This document shows positions 13,748-25,774 of a stretch of 64,000 bases of DNA, one piece after another. This DNA comes from Gymnogyps californianus (Eukaryota > Chordata > Aves > Accipitriformes > Cathartidae): positions 4,762,368 through 4,826,367 of the forward strand of contig NC_059481.1 in NCBI RefSeq assembly GCF_018139145.2, read 5' to 3'. How positions within the stretch are numbered: position 1 is the first letter of the stretch; each line of letters opens with the position of its first letter. The translations under genes and the position numbers were made by a program. The notes beneath the pieces are model-generated. The model was not told the origin of the DNA and made no database searches. It saw nothing but the letters and a program-made list of their open reading frames with translations.

Positions 13748-13767
13748 CAAGCTACTACAAGCTACTA
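13748..13767. repeat. 10-bp tandem duplication
   Basis: CAAGCTACTA occurs twice in direct succession. It creates a chance resemblance to an APH1 motif on the wrong strand. Confidence 0.85.
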
Positions 13768-15008
13768 CAGGTATGGACCATATTCCAAGAACATATGGAT
13801 AAAATCCTTTCTGGTTACAACAAGCACTGGGTCAAACAATTTTATCCACTAACTTCAACATATGCAGCTGGCCCAGATCAAATTATTTCTCTATCAACCA
13901 CTTCACCACACATATCTATTTGAGCTTTAGCAGAGCACAGAAACATGTATTTGAACAGACTGCACTTCCTCTTTCAAAACTGATTTCAGTTCAAGCTGAA
14001 ATTTCTGCCTGCAAGAACGGTTTTCAGCTGACAGTAAAAATGGGACTCTTGTAATCAGTCTTTTGAGAACACCTGCAGAGCTCACTTTAACTTTTACAAA
14101 AACCTGTATGATTTTCAAAATGTGATTTTTTTAAAACTTTATTTGCAAATATGTGGGGGCTATTATTTATAAAAATTAATTGTCACTTGTTTTAACCACC
14201 ATGGAGACAAACATAGTGGAAGTCCACAGACTCCCATTTGAAATGATGAGTATTCCAATCTCAGCTACAGATACAGTCATGGGACTAAAACAGCAAATGC
14301 TTCTCGTCATAAAAAGCAGTAAAATAAGGAAAAGACATGTTAGAGTATCTTTTCATTCTAAAATTCTGTATGCATACCCTGAAGGAAAAGGCATGCAAAT
14401 AACTCAAATTTATTGAATACATGAATACATGAATAAATATGCCTTTTTAGGACTAGCTGTTACTGTATTTTGTCTTCAAGTTGGTTGCACTAAACCTTTG
14501 ATAAGCTAATGTTCACCCACTGAATTAGTTACATAATTAAAAAGAGATACATTAAACTGCTCCCTAAAATTAAAAGGGAAAAAGATAATTTCTACTACTT
14601 AAAGCCTAATAATAAGGGGCTTTACTAACATTTAAATTTTAGGACCCTGCATGTCTCGAAATAAAAGCAGAAGATTTCATAGGAAAACTTGCTGGCGCTC
14701 TAAACCTCGCTTTTGGTGTAGGTGAACTTCTGCAGGGGAGGCTGAGCTAACTTGTCGGAAACCACTGCTCTAGATCAAGAATGACAGACCTGCCGTGGAG
14801 TCTTTCAAGAGGCACTTAAGCATCTGACATCTCTTTTAAAAACAGAAGGAGCATGAACCTTTAGATCTTGAATTAGTGAAACTAGTGAGCGTGGTAGTAC
14901 ATTATGAGGGTATGGGGGGTCTTTGAACCAACTGAAAATCAGAGGCACAGAGCAATTTTATTAATAGATGGTATCACTTAAAATATTCTGGCGATGGTAA
15001 ATGCACAA

Positions 15009-15040
15009 AGATGGTCAACATGCAGAGGTGTTGACCATCT
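15009..15040. repeat. Perfect 12-bp inverted repeat, 8-base loop
   Basis: AGATGGTCAACA at 15009-15020 and TGTTGACCATCT at 15029-15040 are exact reverse complements with an 8-base spacer. The stem is too short for a typical microRNA precursor. No function is assigned. Confidence 0.85.
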
Positions 15041-15491
15041 CAGCCATCTCTATAGCTGAATCTTTGATTATGAGTGTAATCTAATAATTGGCATAGTTAT
15101 CATAACACAGTCTTCATCTTGGTTGCACAGGAAATGCTTAGGGCACTCTGACTGACTTCATACTTCTTTGCATGCTATAGACACAAACATGTCTCCACAA
15201 AAGACATGCACAGGTGTCTGTCAAAAAGCTGTCAAAAGTCCAGTGGAATCAGGTATCTAATTCATTGGCATGGAGAAATATACACTAATCAAAAATAGTG
15301 TTGGTCACCCTTTCCCCAAGGCAAGAAGATTTTGGAAAGATTTTTGGAACACACATCAAAGTTTTCACTTGTTATTTGGAAACTGAAAATAAAAATAAAA
15401 ATAGTATCTTTTTCTCTTGGTTTAACATTGGAAATCAATCTCTTGAAAGATAACTGGCAAAAACATCACTACCGTTTTGCACATTACCTGA

Positions 15492-15531
15492 ATTATAAGA
15501 AGCTATTAGACATTATAAGAAGCTAAAGGAC
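15492..15531. repeat. 20-bp imperfect tandem duplication
   Basis: Two adjacent 20-base units share ATTATAAGAAGCTA at their start and differ in a few bases near the end (ttagac against aaggac). Confidence 0.8.
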
Positions 15532-16143
15532 ATTTACTGTTTAAGTTATTAAAGATTACATTTCTGTCATAAAACAGTAATTACAGGGTAAGGTAAGTAT
15601 CACAGAATGCTATAGGCCTAAACTCTGCATGTAATTCCAGGTCAGTGAAGCAAGCTGTTGCTTTTGCACTCAACCATAGTCACTCATCTGACATTTTATA
15701 TAGCAGTCACAAGACAACATATCATGATATCAAAGGCTACCATATGACATTGTAACCCATTTCTCAGAAAACTTACCTGACTCTATTAATTTTGTGTTCT
15801 CATTTAGACGGAATTTCAATAAAGGGAAAAAACCCTTTTAAAGGTCAAATTAAATATTTCATTCTATATCCTTAAGCAAAACCCAATTTGGAAAGTTTAT
15901 TATCGTTTAATCACTTTCATCTTTACAGAAAGAGCTACAGTGTCATAAGTTGAAGAAAACTGGCAGGCAGTAATAACAATAACTCATGAAACTTCCAAAT
16001 ATATGGTTGAAAGGGAGTTTGCTCTAACTAATACTAACTTTTAATAAAGAGCTGTGATAAATGAAATATTAAACTACTTTGTTTTAAATTCTCTTTCTTT
16101 CCAAGAGGTAGCCCTTCCTATGGAAGAAAGTTCAAGGGTTAAT

Positions 16144-16163
16144 TAATAGGGTTAACCCTATTA
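16144..16163. repeat. 20-bp perfect palindrome with head-to-head telomere-like units
   Basis: TAATAGGGTTAACCCTATTA is its own reverse complement. Its centre is TAGGGTTA followed by TAACCCTA, that is one vertebrate telomere-like unit facing its complement. An AGGGTTAATTAA stretch lies just upstream at 16135. Confidence 0.85.
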
Positions 16164-17029
16164 GCTGTGTTTGATCTCCAATTTGCATCATAGACTCAAA
16201 TTTAAAAATTAAAGTGCCTAAGTTTTATTATTTACTTTAAGGCTGCATTCATTTTATTTTCTATTTTCAAACCTAACTCTTGAGAAAGTATGTTGCCACA
16301 AGAGAACTGCTGATATTGAGTACTGTTAGCTATTTGTCCAATATGATTCCATACTTAAGGAATCTCCAGTGAATGGGAAATATCATATGACCTACTTCAA
16401 AAGTCTGTCATAGGTAAATCGCAATAGTTCCTGGAGCAGAACAGAAAACACCACTCCAAAGATGAGCACATTTTTCCATACTGATGCTTAATGGCTACCA
16501 CCAATTTGCACAGCAACAAACCACACAAGGGAAGAAAGCAGCAGGGAGACCAGCCAGATGAAAGCCCTTGAATCAAAGAGGGGGAAAAAAACCCAAAGAA
16601 CTGTTATTCATATTGCATTTTCCACTAGCATCTGAAATTTCTAATAAGGATCTCCATGAAGCAAATAAATTGGTTAGAGAGTTACAGAGTAAATACCACA
16701 AAAGAAATACATTCTAAAGAGAGTACATCTCCCATGACAAGAAACTATTTTTTAAGAAAAATTAAACTAGCAACTTCATCTCTGATGTGGACAGGGTGGT
16801 TAAAAAAGTTAAATGACTCTACCCATTTATGCAAACTACATTACTACCGAAAGAGGAAGGACTAGCCTAATTACACTGTGTGAGAAAATACAGAAAAGCA
16901 GGACGAGCTTCTAAAAACACTTTTGGTAAAGTCTGTTTCCTACCATAGCTACGGTTCTTGGGAATACCTGCTAGGCACCAAAAATGAAACAACAGTGATT
17001 TGAAATGAATTTAAAAGTGCATATGAAAA

Positions 17030-18640
17030 TGGAGGGCCTGCCGAAACATCAGAGCTGGAAGAGGCCCAAGCTGGCGAGCACGGGGCTGTGCACAGTGGGG
17101 GCTCACAGCCAGGCCCTCCCCTGGTGGGACACCCTGGGCACCTCTGCAGGGCACGCCAGCACTCCGGGGCAGCTGGAGCAGGACAGAGGCTGTGCACCCC
17201 TGCACCCAGGGTGCTCACCCACCCATGCCCACTTACTGTAATGCAGCATTGGGAGCTTCCTCACGAATGCTGCAGAAGTAACCAAACCTGAGTCACCACC
17301 ACGTGGAGATCCCTGGTTTTTTACTCCCAAGCACTACAGCACACCAGTGGGGTGTCCACACGGCACAGCCACTACCTGGCATCCCCAGTGCTTTGCCCCG
17401 GAACGGTGACCGAGGACCTGGGACATGGGGCTGGGGACATTTATGGCCAACGGGCGCAGCTGCCGAGGATCCCTGCGGGGAGCCTGGGCGAACGTCGCCA
17501 GCGGCCACCCGGGCCTGCGGGACCGTGCTCCAGGACCACGCGAGGGCTGGTTTTCTGGGGCTGATGTGCCCGGAGCCAGCCGGGGCAACCGGCAGCCCTC
17601 GCTGGCACCCCCGGCCTGTGGGCGCGGGGTACGCCGAGGGGCCGGCCCCACAGAAACCTCTGAGAAGAGACCGAAGCGGGAGCGAGCTGCCGTCACCACC
17701 TCAGAAAAGCGCCCTACCCGCAGGGACGGCCCAGCTGGGCGAGACTGAGACCGCGGCACGGCGGCGGCTGCCCGCGGGGTTCCAGCGGCCCGGGTTGAGG
17801 GCAACGCAGCTCAGACCCCGTCCGGTCTGGGCCCTGGCCCGGGCGCCTCCTCAGCCCTCACCCGGCCGGCAGCGCGGGACGGCCGCCTGCGGGCGGGGCG
17901 GGCCCGCTGCCCCCAAGGGCGCCCCCTGCGGGCGCCGCCACCGCGCCGCGCCGCCGCGGCGAGGAAGGAGGCGGCGCGCGGCTGCAGAGCGCCGGCCCGA
18001 GGGCGACGAGCCCGCGCCCGGGGAAGGCGGCCCCTGTCACAGCTGGGCGCCGGCCCCGACCCCGGCAGCCGCGTGCCCGCCGCTCCCCGCTGAGGCGAGG
18101 GGCAGCTGCCGGCGGCTCGGCCCGGCCCGGCCCCGAGGAGGGCGCCCAGCGCCGTCCCCTTCTCCGGCAGCGCCGTGAGGTGGTCGGTGTCCCACGCCCG
18201 GCCCCGCCGGCCCCCCTGCCGCGACCCCGCTTGGCGGGAAGCCGCGCTCGGATCCCGACACCGCGCCTGTGCACGGAAACCACCGGGTTTTGTGCCAGAC
18301 AGGCAGACGTGCGGTAACAGCCCCGCCTGCGCTGCCAGGGCTGTGGCGCCCGGCCCCCGCACCCTACGGTTCGCTCTCCCCTCTGCCCCTGAAGGCGGGG
18401 CCGCCGCTTCCCACCGCCTCTGCCGGTATCCCCACAGCCCGGGAGGTTTCCCCCGCACCCGGGTGTGCGGCTGCCCGCCCGGACCAACCTGCCGCCGCGG
18501 CCTCGGCCGCCTCCGGGCTGTGTGAGGAGGGCGCAGACGTCCTGAGTCTCCGTGGGACGGCGCCGCTCCCCTCAGGCGGCGCTGGGCGGGAAGCGGGGTC
18601 TCGCCGTACCTACTCCGGGAGACAGGGAGGGGAAACGGCT
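17030..18640. promoter_or_regulatory. Orphan CpG island
   Basis: GC content and CpG density rise sharply here, densest from about 17,400 to 18,620, inside AT-rich flanks. Long overlapping open frames occur on both strands (for example 291 and 283 codons), but they are low-complexity Arg/Pro/Ala/Gly translations of GC-rich DNA and not proteins. No known first exon is seen; in particular no APH1B start. A donor-like CCGG/GTGAGG lies on the - strand near 17,866. By position between the APH1B remnant and RAB8B it may be the former APH1B promoter, or the promoter of an unseen non-coding RNA. Confidence 0.75.
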
Positions 18641-20789
18641 TCAGTTCTACCTTGTGCTGCACTGGTTTGGTTTTTTTCCTTCCCTCCCTTGAAACAGATC
18701 AAATATCTGCAGAGTAATGTAGCAGCGTGTGCCAGATAGGACATGGCACTCAAAGAACAGTTAATTAATTGAATACTATTTTTAAAGGATTGCCCATCCC
18801 CACACTTGGCCCAGGGAATTGCTTAGCCATTTCCTAATTTCAAGTACACTTACCAGTGCTATTCTAGAAGACTACTTACAAACAGTATTTAAGACACACG
18901 TGGTTGCCTTTTCCCTGTACTTTATTGGTTCAGAGCATAACTGTTTTACAAAGTCATTGCATTTCAGGTGCGGAAGCTCAGAAGCAGTATTCGGCAGCAT
19001 TAGACATTAATCTCATGGACAGAACTTGCTCAGGCTTCTTGGAAAAACGCCATCCTTTATTTAGAATACTGTCCTGGTTTCGGCTGGGATAGAGTTAATA
19101 CATACCAGAGATACATACCAGAGCTAGTTAGTTGCTATGTTGCCTGGGGGGGGAAAAAAAGAAAAAGTAAAGTAACACTAAGGATTTGCAAACAGCCTTG
19201 AAAATAAATTAAACATTCCATTTTTCTTTAAAAAAAAAGCATTATTGACATAATTTGCACTTCATTTGTAATTGGGTAAGTAAAGACTGCACTTTTCTTT
19301 AGAGATTAGCACATTGCCAGTAGTCCAACAAAAGTATGCATGTGGATGAAATAGCACTGAAAGTGTCACAAATTGTGAATGTACATAGTTGAGAAAGGTG
19401 CGCTCAGCAGTTCTGGAGCCTACCATTTTCTGTCCCAGAGACAAGTGTGTTCACAGTAGCATCATCTCTTTATGCTGTTCCGCAAAGGTGTTAAACCAAG
19501 TCAGAAAGGTTAGTGAGCACAATTGTAACGTTTCCCTGAGAAATCAAAAAACATTTTGAAACAAGCCTATCAATCCGATAGACCACTGCCTAACACAATG
19601 CCTTGGGATACCAGTCGTAGCTGTGTATCATGGACACTCCTTTGGAGTGGTGGCATAAGCAGAAAAAGTCACAACTGCAATAAGTCATCTCAATCATCTA
19701 CTCAAGGAAGGTATTTAAGACTAAACAGGGTGAAATTCTCAACACTTAGTGAAATGTTTACAGAACTCTTGTTCACTTTGAAGTCAGTACAACATATTCA
19801 GTAGTAGAGTTCCAAGTTACACACACATTCCACAATTCATTAAACATGTTAATTCCTCAGACGAGGAAAATGCTTGTATCCTGCTCAAAACTTACAACTT
19901 CATTTCGCAAACGGAAGGAACAATATGTACTGAATATGTGCTCAGAGGAATTTATGTAACATTTTTTCACACCAGAAGCTTAGTGCTGATGTGCTCTGCT
20001 GAAGACAGTAAAAAATTTTTGAAGCAACTACAAAACATCCTAGAGAACTAAAAATTCTCTTCAGTATGTTTTGCATTCCATTCCATGCCCTTTCTTTAAA
20101 CCTCTAGATGGCAAGAATAACATTATGCAACATAAAAACTTCATTTATGTATCTCTTGAAGATTAGAATCTTTCTAAAGAAAAATGATTTTGAAATCCTA
20201 CGTTATATTGATGACTTCGGTATAGTTCAAGAATTCTAGAGAGCTGCTAGTCAACAAAATTGGAAAAAGAACCATTTAGGAAAAAGGCAATTTACCAGAT
20301 AATAAAAGCTGGATATGTTCTACACGTGTACCAACAACTTGCCTCTGGTCTACAAGTGTGCACTACTTGTGTAGTAATTGCTAGTCTGCAACCAAAAATA
20401 GATCCAGGAACTGTAATAAATCACCATTTTTAAGCAGTGTAAGTATGCCCACTATTTCCTTTTAACAAATGGAGAATGCAAATGTATTTAAAATGTTATT
20501 GGGATGCAGATGCATGCCACTAACTTCTGTGAGAACTGAAGGAAGGACTTGCAGAAAGGATTTTAGGACTGCTGAGCATCTAGAACCAGTTCAGATCAAA
20601 GGGATCTGCAAGATAATGTTTAAACAGCTGGTCCTAAAGCAGCAAACTTGTCTGCCAGAAGCAGTCTGAAAAAAAAAAAACCACCCACAACAAAACAAAC
20701 CAAAACCAACAAATAATAAGGTGTAGCAAGAATGTAACTCTAGCTTTCTGTTGCTTAAGGTAAAGAGACAATACATCCTTTCAGCTAAA
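18641..20789. other. Intergenic between the CpG island and the RAB8B 3' end
   Basis: This is AT-rich DNA with one LTR-like fragment at 19070 and no coding signal that I can support. Confidence 0.5.
19070..19123 (+). mobile_element. LTR retrotransposon end fragment with a 13-bp tandem duplication
   Basis: The 31 bases starting TGTCCTGGTTTCGGCTGGG at 19070 and continuing ATAGAGTTAAT match, from memory, the 5' end of an LTR family widespread in bird genomes. The match stops at about 19100, so only the tip is present. It runs into two exact copies of ATACATACCAGAG at 19098-19110 and 19111-19123. There are no LTR internal sequences and no coding content. Confidence 0.5.
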
Positions 20790-23700
20790 TACAGTTTATT
20801 AGATGAACATGTAAAAAGCACAAACTTTAGAAGCTACTTGTCATCCACGCGTTTCCTATTCATTCCTTAGGGTGCCCACTTGGGTGTCTCAACTATTAAT
20901 CTGCTTTTGTCTTGGGGAGACAAAACCATTCTTTCCTCAGGTTTGCTAATTTTCATACCAATTGTGAGTTACTGCCAAACCACAATAATTTGAAAGTCCA
21001 GAACTATCGCTAATGCAATAGCCAACAAATATTTATGTCAAATCCCTCAATATTCAGTGCTGAAGGAAGCTGGACAAACAATATTTGCTATATTAATTCA
21101 TGATATTTGTGCCTCAGGTTACTTAAGAGTCATACCTTTCACATAACTGATTTAAAACAACAACCACCAAAAAGAAAACGTTAACAGCTTGAGTAGATAA
21201 TTCTTAATCCAATTGGAGACTGTCTCATGTTATCTTTACTGGCATTGCTCAGAAGTTACCTTGGAAGGGTATTTCATGACACTAAATGTCTGGAAAAATG
21301 GTTGCTTATGAAGCTGAAGGTCATTGAAATAATATACTTAGATTTAAGCAGTCACTACAGGAAGAGAGGATATTTCAGGAGAAATGTAAAGAACAGCCAA
21401 GTTTAGGAACAAGCAAAGCCATACAAAAACCCTTCTGGTTTGCCACTGAAGTTAAGCAAAGCTTTACAGGTGCAACTCAGCTGGACACCTTTCCACGACA
21501 GATGTATCAAAAATAGAGTGGAAATGCCAACTGTATAAAAACTATGTGGAATATTTCATACAAAATACTCCAAATACTTTTCATTATGTAACTTTTATTT
21601 GAGACACACATTGTTGTAAAAAAGTTCACATGGAATAATAAAACCATTGGAGTGTGAAGTTTTTTTTAGGGGTTGGGTTTGGGTTTTTTTGTCTATACAC
21701 ATCAATACACAATTAATGATTAGGTTTACAAGTTAACCACATGACAAGTTCACTTTGATCTGCAGGAGCTTTTCACATTACACCTTTATACCAGAGATAA
21801 AATGTGCTTAAACACACACAGTAGAACACTTCTATTTCAAAATTAAGCATTTTCTCAAGGACTATACTTTTTATTCTGAATTTAGTAGCTATATAGCATT
21901 AAAATAACTGTAATTGAAGTTTTATTTGCAAAAGTGTTCGTAAGGCCATAGGAATGCACTAAAATACTTAAATTCACCAGAAACAAGAAAAATCAATGGA
22001 AATCCTGCTTTTGTGGAAGAAAGAAATACAAGTTTTATTTATAAGAATGAGAATGGCATAAGCAGTTCAGTGAATGGAGGAGAAGAGAGACCTATTATCA
22101 CCTACAGACCAATCTGTAAGAAGTTTAACATTGCAAAATTTCTGTTACATTAATAGATAACCAAATAACAGATGCATTTTCACAAATAACACATTTATGC
22201 ATTTTACAAATTATTCATGTACTTTCAAATCATTATCCATTCACAATATTTTAATGTGATATGTATATTTAAGACTCCTTTATTCACTTGTGAAAATGAT
22301 CCACTTAATTCACTTGACTTAGCAGACTAGTATGGGAAAGGTACTTGCAATGGGAAATACTTTCTGTAAAAAGAACTACAAGTCTGAAAAGTCAATTAGC
22401 ATTTTTGAGACTGTCCCCAAATAGAAAAGGGAGCTGCGTTAAGTTTCATGAGTGGTTTAAGCTTTAGCAATAATAGAACTTCCAGACAGTGAGTAAATCA
22501 AATATTCTGTATACACTCAACAAAAACTTCTTGTGCATGTTTTGCTGAGCACAGACTGAAAGCTAAAATTGCAAAGCACTGAGACCAGTCTGGTTTTTGT
22601 TTGGCTTTTTTTTTTTTTTAAACCATTTAGAAAGATATTGGTCAAGATATAGTGCACAGACATGGGGCTGAGGGAAGATTTCATAAAACTCCACAGCATA
22701 AGCAGCATTTTTGTTTTATCAAAATCCACCAAAAAATGTCTGCCTTTCCTGAAAGGTTAACGGCAATTTCTGGAACAAAACAGAAATACATTTGCTGCTT
22801 AATGAATAATAATTATATGACTTTCATTCTAATGGACATTAGAATACTAACTAGTTGACTGAGGTATAGTTAAGAGTCCTTCAAAATTTAGATTATATAG
22901 TCTTGAGCAAAGTAGCAACAGAGACTGCACGAAACAATCATAGTGATATTACAAAAGCCTGTAGTACCCAGCATCTGATGCGTAGGCAGAACATACCATT
23001 TATCACCACCTGCTTGTCTAAAGGAAAACATAGCTAAAAAAATTCCCAGTAAAACATACAGCTGATTTGCACGCTAAGATACAGCACATTTTTCAATGTC
23101 TGACAAGGCAGACTGTACACAGAAAGAGGTCTATACTGACCAAAAGTTAGCACACCAATAAAGTGCAGCCACTCAGCCATTTAATACTGCTGGAGAAGAA
23201 GGGTCGGGGCAAAACAACAAAGAAAGAGAGAGAAATCAGCATTTTACCTTATCCATAAGACCACATGAAATTAGAATTCTTCAGTTTCAGCAGGGGACAA
23301 CAAAATTGCATTAAATTCTTCTACAAATAGAAAAAGATGAACTTTACATGAACATTAAGCAAAGTGAAATATTTACTGCATTATTTTATCATGCATAAAG
23401 TGGATTTCCTATGGTCTTACCTCACATTTATGTACAGTTTAGCACAGCTAAATGTAAGAAAATAGCAAGTTTTTTTTCTTCCCCCCCCATACAGAGCAGA
23501 TACCCCAATTCGCTGCTGCTTCAAGAAGCACTTCATAGACTCTACTACTTACAGGCTCTTTCAAAGAGAAGTTCATGGAGACTAATATTGAATGAACATT
23601 TAACCACACAGCAAAGACAGGAAAAACAACACAAAGCATTCTGTAAACAGTGCCAAACACAGAACATGTCAGTTTTGGTTTGCAGACAACCCCTGAGATA

Positions 23701-25681
23701 AAAATCAAAGTATTACGACACCAAATAAGTCAGAGGTAAATTACTGAAAATAAACAACATTCATAATTGGTGTCACAACACTTTCTGTATAGAAGCACTT
23801 TTTTTAACCATACAGAAAACATAACTGCTTTAGCCTGTCCAAGAAAAACATCAAGGGTAGACAACAGAGCAGTTAGGGTTGCTTTTTCACTAAACCTTTT
23901 TGCCATGAAGATTTTTCTGTTTTAGTGCAGCAACAGCAGTTTATGAGATTAACCATCTAGTTACAATAGCTATTTCTATTAAACTACGTGTGGGGACAGG
24001 TTGATAACCACTTAAAACTTTATGGAACCAGCTACTAATGTTAAACCTTTTAAAATCAAAAGTCTTTAAATCTAACACTATTGGCCTGTTCACTTTCAAG
24101 ATATTTACAACAGACCCAGAGATGACAAATTCAGTACCTGACACCACAAAATGAAGCGGTTATCTGTGGTAACAACCAACTCACTGTTTACAACTCTAGA
24201 CAACGTAGTGAAGCAAAAGCAAGCACATCAGACATTAACTTTGACAATGACAGAATGCACCTATCCCCTAATAACAAACATGCTGGACACAAACTTTTAG
24301 TTAAAGCTTACAATGGTCCAAGTTTGGCACATCAACAGAACTAAAGCACCTGTTTTAATTGCTCATTGAGGAAATCTTCCAGAAGACAATAAAAAAGTAG
24401 TAGAACAAAGACTAGGTTATACAATGCTCAGTTGAGTAAAAAAGGCAACTACGTTTCAACTCTGCTTCTAACAGTCTAGGTCACTGTACCAGTTTTTGAT
24501 GAAAAAATAACTTAACTGCTTGAGCAGACCAAAGAGGGCTGCACACATTCAGCATTAACTGCATAACTAATAGTACATTATAGCCCTAATGTGACCGTTT
24601 CCTTAGTGCCAGAACTTGATAAACTTTAGCAACTGCATAGGACGCTAGTTTTTGGACACCTCTGTTGTCAAGGGTCGATGCTTACAGACATTAATGAACT
24701 AGCCTTCGAATTCCAGTAGAAATGGAAGTCACCTTTAGAAGCAGTCATTTCTGAACAAACGAGTCCACAAAGAGGTTACTCAAAACTCATGCATTCAGCT
24801 TCCACAAGCCACTTAAGTGATAGTGATGAGGCCAATTTGTGATGATGATTTCAACTCCAGAGTGTACTTCCTCATCAGAAACAAAAAAAGGTGCAGACAG
24901 TTCGAGCTAACAAAGGGAAGTTAAGTGAGGAAAGACACTGTGTTTATTCAAATAACTGAAAGGTGCATCTGTGAATCAGACAGTGACTGGCAATTCAGAA
25001 CACAACATTGCTAAGTCTGGTAAAGAGAGAAAAGCAACATACTACATTCAGAATAGAAGCCATAGCTTCTGCATGAACAGATTTGTGCATCTAAGAGACA
25101 AAACCCATACAAATTGTTAAATGCCAATTGTTACAGTAATTCTCATCACTAGAGTGTCAACATCCATACTGCAGTCATGGCCACAAGTATACAGCATAGA
25201 AAATAAATGGAAGTGAGACTTAATTTTTCCCCTGGCTCTTCTGCTTGAAAATAATTTTGTTTAAAAAGAGAAAGAAAAACCTGCACAAATCTGTTAAGAA
25301 TCTTACTTACAAGTCAAACTGTGCAAATACAAATGTAAGATTGTGCTGTAACAGGCAGTAAGAGGCCAATATGGATGTGCAAAGTTAAAAGAAACATAGC
25401 AGCTTTTGCAACAGGCAATAAAACAGAAAGTAAAAAAGGAAAACAAGTTAACTCTTGCATTTGTGTCTCCACTTCATAGCTTCCATATCTGAGAAAGAAG
25501 AGCCTGACAGGTCAATAGGCTTAGTGAGCAAAATCCACTTGGTATTTTGTGTATCGCAGTCTACGTTCAATGGAGCTCTCAGCAGCAGCTTGGTGGTATT
25601 ATTTCTGAGGCTTTGTGACCCTGTGCTTTCAAAGAAGCAGAAAAGGTTCTAAGTGTGCTGCAGTCTATCATTAGAAGTTCA
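20790..25681 (-). other. RAB8B: RAB8B 3' UTR, approximate extent
   Basis: The sequence downstream of the RAB8B stop has no coding frame. AATAAA signals on the - strand lie at 24943-24948, 22279-22284, 22034-22039, 21921-21926, 21594-21599 and 20795-20800. RAB8B messages in other vertebrates have long 3' UTRs, so the far end is set at the last of these. Several signals suggest alternative UTR lengths. The extent is inference. Confidence 0.35.
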
Positions 25682-25774
25682 TCAAAGTAGCGTGCATCGA
25701 AAGAAGCTGCTCTTCTTAGATCGATTTTCTGTTATTTTTACTGGCCCACCTGCCCCTGATGAACTGTTGTCATT
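25682..25774 (-). CDS. RAB8B: RAB8B exon 8 (hypervariable tail, stop)
   Basis: The exon encodes residues 178-207: a flexible [20 protein letters not shown] region, then SFFRCTLL and TGA at 25682-25684. The single cysteine at 204 in CTLL is the expected geranylgeranylation site. The acceptor is CTCTTTCAG on the - strand. Confidence 0.95.
   Translation of the reverse strand, partial: NDNSSSGAGGPVKITENRSKKSSFFRCTLL

Larger units (their letters stand above)
10179..17029. other. Intergenic; no further APH1B exon found
   Basis: If the APH1B remnant decayed in place, its earlier exons should lie here on the - strand. I searched for the helix 1-3 region and the YYKLLKKA-like motif and found no convincing match. 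A weak WL-VVLSHLMALVLV similarity at about 10383-10435 (- strand, one frameshift) is too poor to call. The stretch does contain two perfect short hairpins, a telomere-like palindrome and two small tandem duplications, listed separately. Confidence 0.5.

Noticed and set aside
13714..13772. SYYKLLQ followed by GTATGG on the + strand, like an APH1 exon end
   Set aside because: APH1B should be on the - strand here, the preceding residues do not match, and the motif comes from a 10-bp tandem duplication.
17303..18662. Open frames of up to 291 codons on both strands
   Set aside because: They overlap on opposite strands in a CpG island, are dominated by Arg, Pro, Ala and Gly, and show no domain. 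They are typical composition artefacts.
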